DNA from: Streptomyces sp. MJM8645
GTDB lineage: Bacteria > Actinomycetota > Actinomycetes > Streptomycetales > Streptomycetaceae
DNA: 64,000 nt
NCBI RefSeq assembly: GCF_001625365.1
Contig: NZ_LJJF01000001.1
Coordinates: 3,855,001-3,919,000 of the forward strand
Direction: 5' to 3'
Within the stretch, counting starts at the first letter, position 1; each line of letters opens with the position of its first letter. The notes beneath the pieces are model-generated. The model was not told where the DNA came from and did no database searches. It saw only the letters and a program-made list of their open reading frames with translations. The position numbers and the translations under genes are program-made. Of this stretch, positions 48,022 through 57,213 are shown piece by piece.

Positions 48022-50244
48022 ATGCAGCTAGCAGCGATCGTCATCTCGCTGGTCACGTTCGTGATCGGCACCGCGCTCGCCGCCCGTGCGGCGCTGTACA
48101 TCTACAAAGTGGTGCGGACCGGCCAGCCGGACCCCACCCGCTTCGGCCGGCCCGCCCAGCGGGTGAAGACCGTCGCGGTCGAGTTCATCGGCCACACCCG
48201 GATGAACCGCTGGGGGATCGTGGGCATCGCCCACTGGTTCGTCGCCGTCGGCTTCTTCAGCCTGGTGCTGACCATCGTCAACGCCTTCGGCCAGCTCTTC
48301 GACGCCGAGTTCGCGCTGCCCATCATCGGCCACTGGATGCTCTGGCAGCTCTTCGTCGAGCTCGTCGGCACCCTCACCACGCTGGGCATCGCGACGCTGA
48401 TCGTGATCCGGCTGCTCAGCCTGCCGTCCCGGTCCGGCCGCAAGTCCCGCTTCGCCGGCTCGATCGCCTGGCAGGCCTTCTACGTCGAGTACACGATCCT
48501 CGGCATCGGCCTGTGCATCCTGATGCTGCGCGCCCTGGAGGGCGCCCTCAACGGCGTCGACTCGTACGGGCCCGAGCACCTGGTGTCGTACCCGCTGGTC
48601 TCCGCCCTCAGCGGCCTGTCGCACGGCACGCTGGAGAACCTGATCTACCTCTTCGCGATGCTGAAGATCTGCATCTCGTTCGCGTGGGCGACCACCATCG
48701 GCATCAACCCCTCGATGGGCGTGGCCTGGCACCGCTTCCTCGGCTTCTTCAACATCTACTTCAAGCGCGAGGAGGACGGCGGCACCGCGCTCGGCGCCCT
48801 GCGCCCGATGACCAGCGGCGGCCGGCCGATCGACTTCGAGGACCCGGCCGAGGACGCCGTCTTCGGCGTCTCCCAGGTCGAGCACTTCTCCTGGAAGGGC
48901 ATCCTCGACTTCTCCACCTGCACCGAGTGCGGCCGCTGCCAGTCGCAGTGCCCGGCCTGGAACACCGGCAAGCCGCTCTCGCCGAAGCTGCTGATCATGA
49001 GCCTGCGCGAGCACGCCTTCGGCAAGGCGCCCTACCTGCTGGCCGGTGGCGGCAAGGACATGGAGGGCGAGGAGAAGGCCACCGCCGAGCAGCTCAAGGA
49101 CGTCCCGGCGGCCGCCCTGGCCGAGGCCGAGCGCCCGCTGATCGGCACCGCGGAGGAGAACGGCGTCATCGACCCGGACGTCCTGTGGTCCTGCACCACC
49201 TGCGGCGCCTGCGTCGAGCAGTGCCCGGTGGACATCGAGCACATCGACCACATCGTCGACATGCGCCGCTACCAGGTGATGATCGAGTCCTCGTTCCCGA
49301 CCGAGGCCGGGACGATGCTCAAGAACCTGGAGAACAAGGGCAACCCGTGGGGCATGGCCACCAAGGCCCGCCTGGACTGGGTCAAGGAGCTCAAGAAGGA
49401 GACCGGCATCGAGGTGCCGGTGATCGGCGAGGACATCGACCCCGCCGAGGTCGAGTACCTCTACTGGGTCGGCTGCGCCGGCGCCCTGGAGGACCGCGCC
49501 AAGAAGACCACCAAGGCCTTCGCCGAACTGCTGCACACCGCGGGCGTGAAGTTCGCCATCCTCGGCAAGGAGGAGTCCTGCACCGGTGACTCCGCCCGCC
49601 GGCTGGGCAACGAGTTCCTCTTCCAGATGCTCGGCGCGCAGAACGTCGAGACGCTGAACGCGGCCCTGGAGGACGCGCCGGTCAAGCGGATCGTCGCCAC
49701 CTGCCCGCACTGCTTCAACACCATCGCCAACGAGTACCCGCAGCTGGGCGGCCACTTCGAGGTCATCCACCACACCCAGCTGCTGCAGCACCTGATCGAC
49801 GAGGGCAAGCTCGTCCCGGTCAACCCGGTCGAGGGCCTGATCACCTACCACGACCCCTGCTACCTGGGCCGCCACAACAAGGTCTACAGCCCGCCGCGCG
49901 AGATCATGGACAAGGTCCCCGGTCTGCGCCAGCAGGAGATGCACCGGCACAAGGAGCGCGGCTTCTGCTGCGGCGCCGGCGGTGCCCGGATGTGGATGGA
50001 GGAGCGCATCGGCAAGCGGATCAACACCGAGCGCGTGGACGAGGCGCTGTCCCTCAACCCGGACATCGTCTCCACCGCCTGCCCGTTCTGCCTGGTGATG
50101 CTCTCCGACTCGGTCAACGGCAAGAAGAACGAGGGCGCCGCCAAGGAGCACCTGAAGGTGGTCGACGTCGCCCAGCTGCTGCTCGACTCGGTGAAGGCGA
50201 CCCCGCCGGCCGGCGCCGAGGAGCCTGCGACGGTGGACGCGTAG
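48022..50244 (+). CDS. Membrane Fe-S oxidoreductase (heterodisulfide-reductase-like, CCG domains)
   Basis: 740 residues. Five or six TM helices (1-250, NarI-like cytochrome-b-type region), then two [4Fe-4S] ferredoxin motifs, CTECGRCQSQCP (about 305) and CTTCGACVEQCP (about 395), then two CCG-type domains (YWVGCAGALEDRAKKT...GKEESCTGD and THDP-like YHDPCYLGRHNK...GFCCGAGGARMW). Probably passes electrons between a flavoprotein such as ETF or an acyl-CoA dehydrogenase and quinone. The architecture and position near dnaK resemble mycobacterial Rv0338c (from memory). Confidence 0.93.
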   Translation: MQLAAIVISLVTFVIGTALAARAALYIYKVVRTGQPDPTRFGRPAQRVKTVAVEFIGHTRMNRWGIVGIAHWFVAVGFFSLVLTIVNAFGQLFDAEFALPIIGHWMLWQLFVELVGTLTTLGIATLIVIRLLSLPSRSGRKSRFAGSIAWQAFYVEYTILGIGLCILMLRALEGALNGVDSYGPEHLVSYPLVSALSGLSHGTLENLIYLFAMLKICISFAWATTIGINPSMGVAWHRFLGFFNIYFKREEDGGTALGALRPMTSGGRPIDFEDPAEDAVFGVSQVEHFSWKGILDFSTCTECGRCQSQCPAWNTGKPLSPKLLIMSLREHAFGKAPYLLAGGGKDMEGEEKATAEQLKDVPAAALAEAERPLIGTAEENGVIDPDVLWSCTTCGACVEQCPVDIEHIDHIVDMRRYQVMIESSFPTEAGTMLKNLENKGNPWGMATKARLDWVKELKKETGIEVPVIGEDIDPAEVEYLYWVGCAGALEDRAKKTTKAFAELLHTAGVKFAILGKEESCTGDSARRLGNEFLFQMLGAQNVETLNAALEDAPVKRIVATCPHCFNTIANEYPQLGGHFEVIHHTQLLQHLIDEGKLVPVNPVEGLITYHDPCYLGRHNKVYSPPREIMDKVPGLRQQEMHRHKERGFCCGAGGARMWMEERIGKRINTERVDEALSLNPDIVSTACPFCLVMLSDSVNGKKNEGAAKEHLKVVDVAQLLLDSVKATPPAGAEEPATVDA

Positions 50245-50274
50245 CGTCCTCTGTTCGACAGTTCTGCTACAACT

Positions 50275-50331
50275 GCCCGGCCCGGTGGTCACCGCGAGAG
50301 CGCCCGCCGGGCCGGGCTTTTGGGGGGCCGG
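50275..50331 (+). terminator. Terminator after the Fe-S oxidoreductase
   Basis: Perfect 11-bp stem GCCCGGCCCGG/CCGGGCCGGGC with a 31-nt loop, followed by TTTT. The rest of the 308-bp gap to 50552 holds nothing else I can name. Confidence 0.85.
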
Positions 50332-50552
50332 GACGGGCCGGACCGGGGGTGGATCCGGGGCGGGACCCGTAGGGGAGTGGTGCCAATCGCACGGCCGCCT
50401 GAGTGTCCGCCCGTTGGGAGGAAATACAGTAGGCGGCAGACCGGCCTCGCGCCGGTCGACCCGTTCCGGACGGCCGGACGGGTCCAGACCACCGACGGAG
50501 GTATCGGCCCGCCGGGCCGGGGCCGCAGAGCACAAGGGGAACAGCGCAGACC

Positions 50553-51701
50553 ATGACCGAGGCGATCATGCTGGTCGGTGGTAAGGGCACGCGACTGCGT
50601 CCGCTGACCACCCACACCCCCAAGCCCATGCTGCCGGTGGCGGGCGTCCCCTTCATCGCCCACCAGCTGGCCCGCGCGGCCGCCGCCGGCGTCACCCGCG
50701 TCGTGCTGGCCACCTCGTACCTGGCCGAGGTCTTCGAGGACCACTTCCAGGACGGCACCCCGTACGGCATCGAGCTGGTCTACCTGACCGAACGCGAGCC
50801 GCTGGGCACCGGCGGCGCGATCCGCAACGCGGCGTCCGGGCTGACCTGCGGCCCCGACGAGCCCGTGCTGGTCTTCAACGGCGACATCCTCTCCGGCGTC
50901 GACATCGCCGCCCTGCGCGACGGCCACGTGGCCGCCGGGGCCGACGTCACCCTGCACCTCACCCGGGTCGAGGACCCGCGCGCCTTCGGCCTCGTCCCGA
51001 CCGACGCGAACGGGCGGGTGCTGGAGTTCCTGGAGAAGCCGGAGACGCCCGAGCAGATCGTCACCGACCAGATCAACGCCGGCTGCTACGTCTTCACCCG
51101 GTCCGTCATCGACCGCATCCCGGCCGGCCGCGAGGTGTCCGTCGAACGCGAGACCTTCCCCGAGCTGCTGGCCACCGGCGCGCTGCTGCGCGGCGTCGTC
51201 GACACCTCGTACTGGCTCGACCTCGGCACCCCGGCCGCGTTCGTCCGCGGCTCGGCCGACCTGGTGCTCGGCAAGGTCGACTCCCCCGCCGTCCCCGGCC
51301 CGACCGGCGACGCCCTGCTGCTGCCCGGCGCCACCGTCCACCCCGGCGCGGTGCTCAGCGGCGGCACCGTGGTCTCCGCGAACGCGGTGGTCGAGGCCGG
51401 CGCGATCGTCGAGGGCAGCGTGATCCTGCCGGGCGCGGTGGTCGGCCCGGAGACCCTGGTCAAGGACTCCATCGTGGGCGCCTTCGCCACCGTCGGCGCC
51501 CGCTCGGCGCTGGACGGCGCGGTGATCGGCGACGGCGCGATCGTCGAATCCGACAACGAGCTGCCGAACGGCATCCGGATCGCCTGCGGCACCCTGCTGC
51601 CGGTCGGCGCGGTCCGCACCTCGGCCGGCCCTGGCGGCTGCCCGGCCGGCACCGCCGCGGCCGCCGCGGTGCACGGGCCCTCGGTCAGCGCGCAGCGGTA
51701 G
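50553..51701 (+). CDS. NDP-sugar pyrophosphorylase (mannose-1-phosphate guanylyltransferase-like)
   Basis: 382 residues. Nucleotidyltransferase domain with the activation loop VGGKGTRLRPLTTHTPKPM, FNGDILSGVDIAALR (metal-binding Asp) and EPLGTGGAIRNA. The C-terminal third is a left-handed beta-helix of hexapeptide repeats (GATVHPGAVLSGGTVVSANA, GSVILPGAVVGP). Makes GDP-mannose or a related NDP-sugar for glycan and lipid-linked sugar synthesis; the base and sugar are not certain. Short disordered tail. Confidence 0.9.
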   Translation: MTEAIMLVGGKGTRLRPLTTHTPKPMLPVAGVPFIAHQLARAAAAGVTRVVLATSYLAEVFEDHFQDGTPYGIELVYLTEREPLGTGGAIRNAASGLTCGPDEPVLVFNGDILSGVDIAALRDGHVAAGADVTLHLTRVEDPRAFGLVPTDANGRVLEFLEKPETPEQIVTDQINAGCYVFTRSVIDRIPAGREVSVERETFPELLATGALLRGVVDTSYWLDLGTPAAFVRGSADLVLGKVDSPAVPGPTGDALLLPGATVHPGAVLSGGTVVSANAVVEAGAIVEGSVILPGAVVGPETLVKDSIVGAFATVGARSALDGAVIGDGAIVESDNELPNGIRIACGTLLPVGAVRTSAGPGGCPAGTAAAAAVHGPSVSAQR

Positions 51702-51834
51702 GACCCGGGCCGGGCCGGGCCGCTGGCGCCGTCGGCGGCAGGATTTCGGCCGCGTTCGTCTCAGGCTCGCTGCAAACCGGCCCCGGCTCCGTCCAGGCCC
51801 CACGCGGATTGGGCCGGACGGGTACCGTCAGAGC

Positions 51835-52872
51835 GTGGCTGGTAATCGATACGACAGCGGGCAGGGCGCCGACCCCCACGGCGGGTGGGCGCCCCCTCCG
51901 CCGCCGGCGGGGCCCGGGGGGCACGGGCAGACGGACGGGCCGGAGTACTTCACGGCCCCGCACCGGGGCGTGGCCGACGGCCCCGACGGCACGCCCGGAG
52001 GCCCCGGCGCCCCGGGCCCGCAGGGCGGCTACGACCCGTACGCCGCCGACCGGCCCGGCGGCACCCGGGCCTTCCCGACCGGCGACCCGTACGCGCAGGA
52101 GCCGCCCCACCACGGGTACTACGACCAGGGCCAGTACGGCGGACACCCCGGGTACCCGCAGGCGGGGTACGGCGCCGAGGGCTACGACCAGGGCTACGAC
52201 CAGGGCGGACACCCGCAGGGCGACGGCTACGGCCAGGACGGTTACGGGCCGCAGCAGCAGCCGCCGTACGGCCAGGACAACGTCACCGTCTACCGGGCCG
52301 GCGGCCAGTCCGCCCCGCACGTCGCCGGGCCCCGCCCGCACTGGCGCGAACTGCTCATCGGCATCTTCCGCGCCCCCACCGCGACCTTCGACCGCGCCCG
52401 CGACCACCAGGTCTGGCTGCCCGCCCTCACCGTCTCGATGCTGTACGGCGCGCTCGCGGTGCTCGGCATCGGCCTGACCCACGACGACATCGTCGACTCG
52501 ACCTTCACCGTCGCGCTGACCGGCATCGCCGCCGCCGCGATCGGCTTCGCCGTGGCCGGAGCGCTGTTCGGCGGTGTCACCTACGCGCTGGCCCGCCAGC
52601 TCGGCGGGGACGGCCCGTGGAAGTCGACGGTCGGCCTGGCCGCGCTGATCGGCTGGCTGACGGACGCGCCCCGGCTGCTGCTCGACCTGGTGCTGCCCTC
52701 GGGCAGCGCGGTCGTCCAGGTCGCCGGCTGGGCCACCTGGGCGTTCTGCGCGTACCTGCTGACCAGCATGGTCCGGCGGGTGCACGACCTGCCCTGGGGC
52801 AAGGCGGCCGCCGCCTCGGCGGTGCAACTGCTCGCGCTGCTGGTGCTGATCAAGCTGCCGACCCTGGGCTGA
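51835..52872 (+). CDS. Yip1-like membrane protein with Gly/Tyr/Gln-rich N-terminal region
   Basis: 345 residues. TACCGT (51823-51828) ends 6 nt before the GTG, so the message is probably leaderless. Residues 1-155 are low complexity with repeated GYDQG, GYGQD and YGG units, a prion-like composition. The rest is a Yip1-type membrane domain starting WRELLIGIFRAPTATFDRARD and holding five TM helices (ALTVSMLYGALAVLGIGL, GIAAAAIGFAVAGALFGG, and so on). Function unknown; the N-terminal composition resembles that of actinobacterial polar-growth or signalling membrane proteins. Confidence 0.82.
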   Translation: MAGNRYDSGQGADPHGGWAPPPPPAGPGGHGQTDGPEYFTAPHRGVADGPDGTPGGPGAPGPQGGYDPYAADRPGGTRAFPTGDPYAQEPPHHGYYDQGQYGGHPGYPQAGYGAEGYDQGYDQGGHPQGDGYGQDGYGPQQQPPYGQDNVTVYRAGGQSAPHVAGPRPHWRELLIGIFRAPTATFDRARDHQVWLPALTVSMLYGALAVLGIGLTHDDIVDSTFTVALTGIAAAAIGFAVAGALFGGVTYALARQLGGDGPWKSTVGLAALIGWLTDAPRLLLDLVLPSGSAVVQVAGWATWAFCAYLLTSMVRRVHDLPWGKAAAASAVQLLALLVLIKLPTLG

Positions 52873-52997
52873 CGGCCGGAGGGCACAATGGTGGACGGAT
52901 CCCGGTCAGGCCGGGGCCCGTCCACCCTCTTCACCCCCTCAGCCTTCACCCCCTCGCCCCTCACTCCCTCACCCGTTCCACGTCACCGGAGCCAGGA

Positions 52998-53888
52998 ATG
53001 ACCCTCCCCACCACGCACGTCAGCTTCCCGGCCGGGGCGGTGACCGGCGAGTCGACGGTGATCGCGGTGCACCCGCTGGGGGACGGCCGGCACGCCGTCG
53101 TGACCGGGGCCACCCCGTTCCACCCGCTCGACCACACCTGGCCCGACCAGCCCGCCGACCTCGGCACCCTCACCGTCGACGGCACCGAGCTGGCCGTCGT
53201 CGACTGCCTCACCGGCGCCGTCGGCCCGGACGGCGGAACGCCGCTGGCCGGCGCCGACATCCCGGTCCGGCGCGGTGACGAGGAGTGGTCCTGGCTGGTC
53301 CTGCACGTCGTCGACGCCGACCCCGGCGACCTCGTCGGGCGCACCGCCGTCCTCGCCGTCGACGCCGACCGCCGGGCCGCCCTCAGCGCCTCGCACAGCG
53401 GCTGCCACCTGCTCGCCCTCGCCCTCAACGAGGCCCTCGCGCCGCGCTGGCGCAAGGACCCGGGCCGCTCCGACGCCCTCGGCCACCCCGACTTCGACAG
53501 CCTCGCGATGGCCACCTCGGTGATGGACACCGAGGCCAGCACCGACACCTACCGGCTCGGCAAGTCGCTGAAGAAGAAGGGCTTCACGGCGGACGCCACC
53601 GACGAGCTCCCCGCCCTCGCCGACGCCCTGCCCGCCCTCACCGAGGCCGTCAACACCCGGCTCGCCGCCTGGGTCGCCGCCGACGCCCCGGTCCGCATCG
53701 AGGTCCCCGGCCCCGAGCTCACCGCCCGCCGCCAGTGGCACTGCGAGCTGCCCGAGGGCGGCGCGCAGATCTTCTGCGGCGGCACCCACCTGCACCACCT
53801 CGGCGAACTCGCCGAACTCCGCACCGAACTGCGGCTCTCCGAGGACGGCACCGAACTGGTCGCCGTCACCCGCCCCAAGCGGGCCTGA
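52998..53888 (+). CDS. AlaX-like alanyl-tRNA editing protein
   Basis: 296 residues from the ATG at 52998 (AGGA just upstream). Carries the two zinc half-sites of the AlaRS/AlaX editing domain: HSGCH (His133, His137; the usual HxxxH) and CGGTH (Cys260, His264; the usual CxxxH) in the SAD-type segment GGAQIFCGGTHLHHLGEL. The N-terminal region is a beta-barrel-like part with FHPLDHTWPDQPADLGTL. The family hydrolyses mischarged Ser- or Gly-tRNA(Ala). It is longer and more divergent than typical AlaX, so the substrate may differ. Confidence 0.7.
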   Translation: MTLPTTHVSFPAGAVTGESTVIAVHPLGDGRHAVVTGATPFHPLDHTWPDQPADLGTLTVDGTELAVVDCLTGAVGPDGGTPLAGADIPVRRGDEEWSWLVLHVVDADPGDLVGRTAVLAVDADRRAALSASHSGCHLLALALNEALAPRWRKDPGRSDALGHPDFDSLAMATSVMDTEASTDTYRLGKSLKKKGFTADATDELPALADALPALTEAVNTRLAAWVAADAPVRIEVPGPELTARRQWHCELPEGGAQIFCGGTHLHHLGELAELRTELRLSEDGTELVAVTRPKRA

Positions 53889-53972
53889 GCACGCGGGAAA
53901 CGCGACGGGCGGCGGCCCCTCGTCCGTCATCGGCGAGGGGCGGCCGCCCGTGCTGCGTGCGCTCCGCCCGGA

Positions 53973-54548
53973 TCAGACGTCGGTGCGGTGGAAGTTCATG
54001 AACGAACGGGACGGCGTCGGGCCGCGCTGGCCCTGGTAGCGCGAGCCGTACCGCTCCGAGCCGTACGGGTGCTCCGACGGCGAGGAGAGCCGGAACAGGC
54101 AGAGCTGCCCGATCTTCATCCCCGGGTACAGCTTGATCGGCAGCGTCGCGACGTTCGACAGCTCCAGCGTCACGTGACCGTTGAAACCGGGGTCGATGAA
54201 GCCGGCCGTCGAGTGCGTCAGCAGGCCCAGCCGGCCCAGGCTCGACTTGCCCTCCAGCCGGGACGCCACGTCGTCGGGCAGCGAGATGACCTCGTACGTC
54301 GAGGCCAGCACGAACTCGCCCGGGTGCAGGATGAACGCGTCGTCGCCCTCGGGCTCCACCAGCCGGGTCAGGTCCGGCTGCTCCTCGGAGGGGTCGATGT
54401 GCGGGTAGCGGTGGTTCTCGAACACGCGGAAGAAGCGGTCGAGGCGCACGTCGATGCTCGACGGCTGGATCATCGCCGGGTCGAACGGGTCGACGACGAC
54501 CCGGCCCAGGTCGATTTCGGTCCGGATGTCCTTGTCAGAGAGCAGCAC
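53973..54548 (-). CDS. dcd: dCTP deaminase
   Basis: 191 residues, normal length. Deaminates dCTP to dUTP, feeding dTMP synthesis; some actinobacterial forms also hydrolyse to dUMP. Motifs: MLLSDKDIRTEID, IQPSSIDVRLDRFFRVF, LEGKSSLGRLGL, AGFIDPGFNGHVTLELSN (catalytic Glu) and a C-terminal tail over the active site, YGSRYQGQRGPTPSR. Single gene. Confidence 0.97.
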   Translation of the reverse strand: MLLSDKDIRTEIDLGRVVVDPFDPAMIQPSSIDVRLDRFFRVFENHRYPHIDPSEEQPDLTRLVEPEGDDAFILHPGEFVLASTYEVISLPDDVASRLEGKSSLGRLGLLTHSTAGFIDPGFNGHVTLELSNVATLPIKLYPGMKIGQLCLFRLSSPSEHPYGSERYGSRYQGQRGPTPSRSFMNFHRTDV

Positions 54549-54620
54549 GCTTCGAGGTTACGTGCACGACAGGGCCCCGGACGAATCCGCCCGGGGCCCG
54601 TTCCGTCCTCGCGTCGACCG

Positions 54621-54842
54621 TCAGGCCAGGAACTCCGCGGCCTCCAGCCGCAGCGCCCGGTCCAGTTGCGGCGCCGACAGCTCCCGCACGTCGGCCAGCA
54701 CCGAACTCCTCAGCCGCCCGCACTGCGGACAGCGGATCAGCCGCCCGGGCCCGAGCCGGCCCGGACCGAGGTTCTGCATCGGGAACGTGGTGGTGCTGAA
54801 CAGGTGCCCCTCGGCACAACGAACGACGGCGCGCTGCTCCAT
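54621..54842 (-). CDS. Small zinc-ribbon protein
   Basis: 73 residues from the ATG at 54842 (AAGGGG upstream); an in-frame upstream ATG has no site. Cys and His pairs CAEGH and CPQCG could bind zinc, followed by a helical end (QLDRALRLEAAEFLA). The middle has a GRLGPGRL repeat. Function unknown. Confidence 0.65.
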   Translation of the reverse strand: MEQRAVVRCAEGHLFSTTTFPMQNLGPGRLGPGRLIRCPQCGRLRSSVLADVRELSAPQLDRALRLEAAEFLA

Positions 54843-55052
54843 CGATCCCCTTCCCATCCCTAACCCAGTACTCACCCGTACTCATCGCGCCCCGCGGGAC
54901 CTCGCCCCGGGACAGCGTCACATTAGGGGATGCTCCGGACATTCCACACCGTGGCTCGCCGCCCCGAACCCACCCGCCGGAGCACTCGTACGCGGCCCAC
55001 ACAGTACGCCCCCACCCACCCCCACCCGCCCCACCACTCCCCGGGCGGGCCG

Positions 55053-55081
55053 TGCAACCACAGTCGCGAATGGGGTACAGT
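55053..55081 (+). promoter_or_regulatory. tRNA-Gly promoter
   Basis: -35 TGCAAC (55053-55058), 17-bp spacer, -10 TACAGT (55076-55081), 35 bp before the tRNA. Confidence 0.7.
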
Positions 55082-55116
55082 GACACTGGATTGAGCGGTC
55101 TCTGACGGCTCATCAG

Positions 55117-55190
55117 GCGGGCGTAGTTTAATGGTAGAACATGAGCTTCCCAAGCTTAGAGCGCGAGTTCGATTCTCGTCGCCCGCTCCA
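55117..55190 (+). tRNA. tRNA-Gly(CCC), CCA encoded
   Basis: 71-nt cloverleaf (55117-55187) plus CCA. Acceptor GCGGGCG/CGCCCGC; anticodon loop TTCCCAA gives anticodon CCC, reading GGG. Single copy in the window. Confidence 0.97.
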
Positions 55191-55194
55191 TACC

Positions 55195-55226
55195 GAGAGC
55201 CGCAGGTCATCTGACCTGCGGCTCTC
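55195..55226 (+). terminator. Terminator of tRNA-Gly(CCC)
   Basis: 15-bp inverted repeat GAGAGCCGCAGGTCA and complement, 5 bp after the CCA, followed by GTGTTGT. Confidence 0.9.
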
Positions 55227-55422
55227 GTGTTGTCCGGACCACTTCGGGTCCGTTGTGCCGGATCCGTGTGCGTGGAGGGCCGGCCGTAGTTCGATCGGGT
55301 TCGCACCGTTGTTTCCGTCGCGCGCGGTAACGCATGGTGGATCAATCGGATACGGGCTGCCCGCGGCCCTGTTGTCTCATGGGGCTGCGCGGGCGGCGGT
55401 TGCCTGACAGGGGAGGACGCGG

Positions 55423-56049
55423 ATGATCAGGGTTCTGTTAGCCGAGGACATGGCCATGGTGCGCAGCGCGCTGATGGCACTCCTCGCGTACGAGGACGAC
55501 CTGGAGGTCGTCGCGGACGTCGAACGCGGTGACCTGGTGGTGCCGACGGCGCTGCGGGTCCGGCCGGACGTGGCGGTGCTCGACATCGACATGCCCGGTC
55601 TGGACGGGCTCCGGGCCGCGGCCGAGTTGCACGACAAGCTTCCGACGTGCGGGACGCTCATCCTGACCGGGCTGGCGAGACCCGCGCATCTGCGCAGTGC
55701 GATGTCCGTTCACGTGCTCGGGTTCCTCGGGAAGGACGCCCCGGCCGAGGAACTGGCCGCGGCGATCAGGAAGGTGGCCGCTGGCGAGCGCGCCATCGAC
55801 CCGGAGCTGGCCCTCGCCGCCCTGGGGGCGCGCGAGAACCCGCTGACGCCGAGGGAGTTGGACACCCTGCGGCTGGCCGCGGAAGGTGCCTCCGTCGCGG
55901 AGATCGCCGCCCGGCTGTTCATTTCGGCGGGAACCGCCCGCAACCATCTGGCCGCCGCGGTGACCAAGGCCGGGGGGCGCAGCCGGGTGGACGCCATTCG
56001 GATCGCCGAGGAGATGGGCTGGCTCTCCGCCGGCCCTCGCCCCTCATAG
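55423..56049 (+). CDS. NarL/DesR-type response regulator
   Basis: 208 residues. Receiver with AEDM acidic pocket, phosphoacceptor Asp54 (VAVLDIDMPG), LILTGLA and Lys in GFLGKDAP; LuxR HTH (PLTPRELDTLRLAAEG, SVAEIAARLFISAGTARNHL). The likely partner kinase is at 59812 on the other strand, with the ABC transporter between them. Paralogous in design to the regulator at 10777, not a close copy. Confidence 0.92.
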   Translation: MIRVLLAEDMAMVRSALMALLAYEDDLEVVADVERGDLVVPTALRVRPDVAVLDIDMPGLDGLRAAAELHDKLPTCGTLILTGLARPAHLRSAMSVHVLGFLGKDAPAEELAAAIRKVAAGERAIDPELALAALGARENPLTPRELDTLRLAAEGASVAEIAARLFISAGTARNHLAAAVTKAGGRSRVDAIRIAEEMGWLSAGPRPS

Positions 56050-56190
56050 GGCCCCGGACGCAGGGGTCGAACCATCGGAAGTTCGGAAAGCCGGACCGGA
56101 AGTTTTCTTCGTCAAATTCCGGAGGCCGACGTTCGGTTATTCCGCACAAGTGTGGTCCCGGTATTCGGGCGGCCTTTTGGCTGCGATGAA

Positions 56191-56232
56191 TTCCATGGAA
56201 CGCCCCATGCGATTCGCATGGATGTGTCCATG
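56191..56232. promoter_or_regulatory. Cluster of three palindromes upstream of the ABC transporter
   Basis: TTCCATGGAA (56191-56200), CATGCGA-T-TCGCATG (56206-56220) and CATGGA-TGTG-TCCATG (56217-56232) in 42 bp, about 155 bp before the ATPase gene. All share CATG-type half-sites. Likely regulator-binding sites; the adjacent response regulator is the obvious candidate. The rest of the 337-bp gene-free stretch (56050-56386) ends with a TAGGCT -10 box at 56373-56378. Confidence 0.65.
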
Positions 56233-56386
56233 GGTTGTCCACGTCCAGACCCTCCCGGCCGGGCCGCCCAGCAGACTCGGTGGCCCGTTGACCTGGGGTG
56301 GAGCCTCCGGAGCCGCCGCCGGAGCGCTGTCCGGACGCCGCCGGAGGTCCGGGCGGGCAATGTGGATCTGGCTAGGCTCGCGGTAA

Positions 56387-57208
<822 letters not shown>

Positions 57209-57213
57209 ACGGC

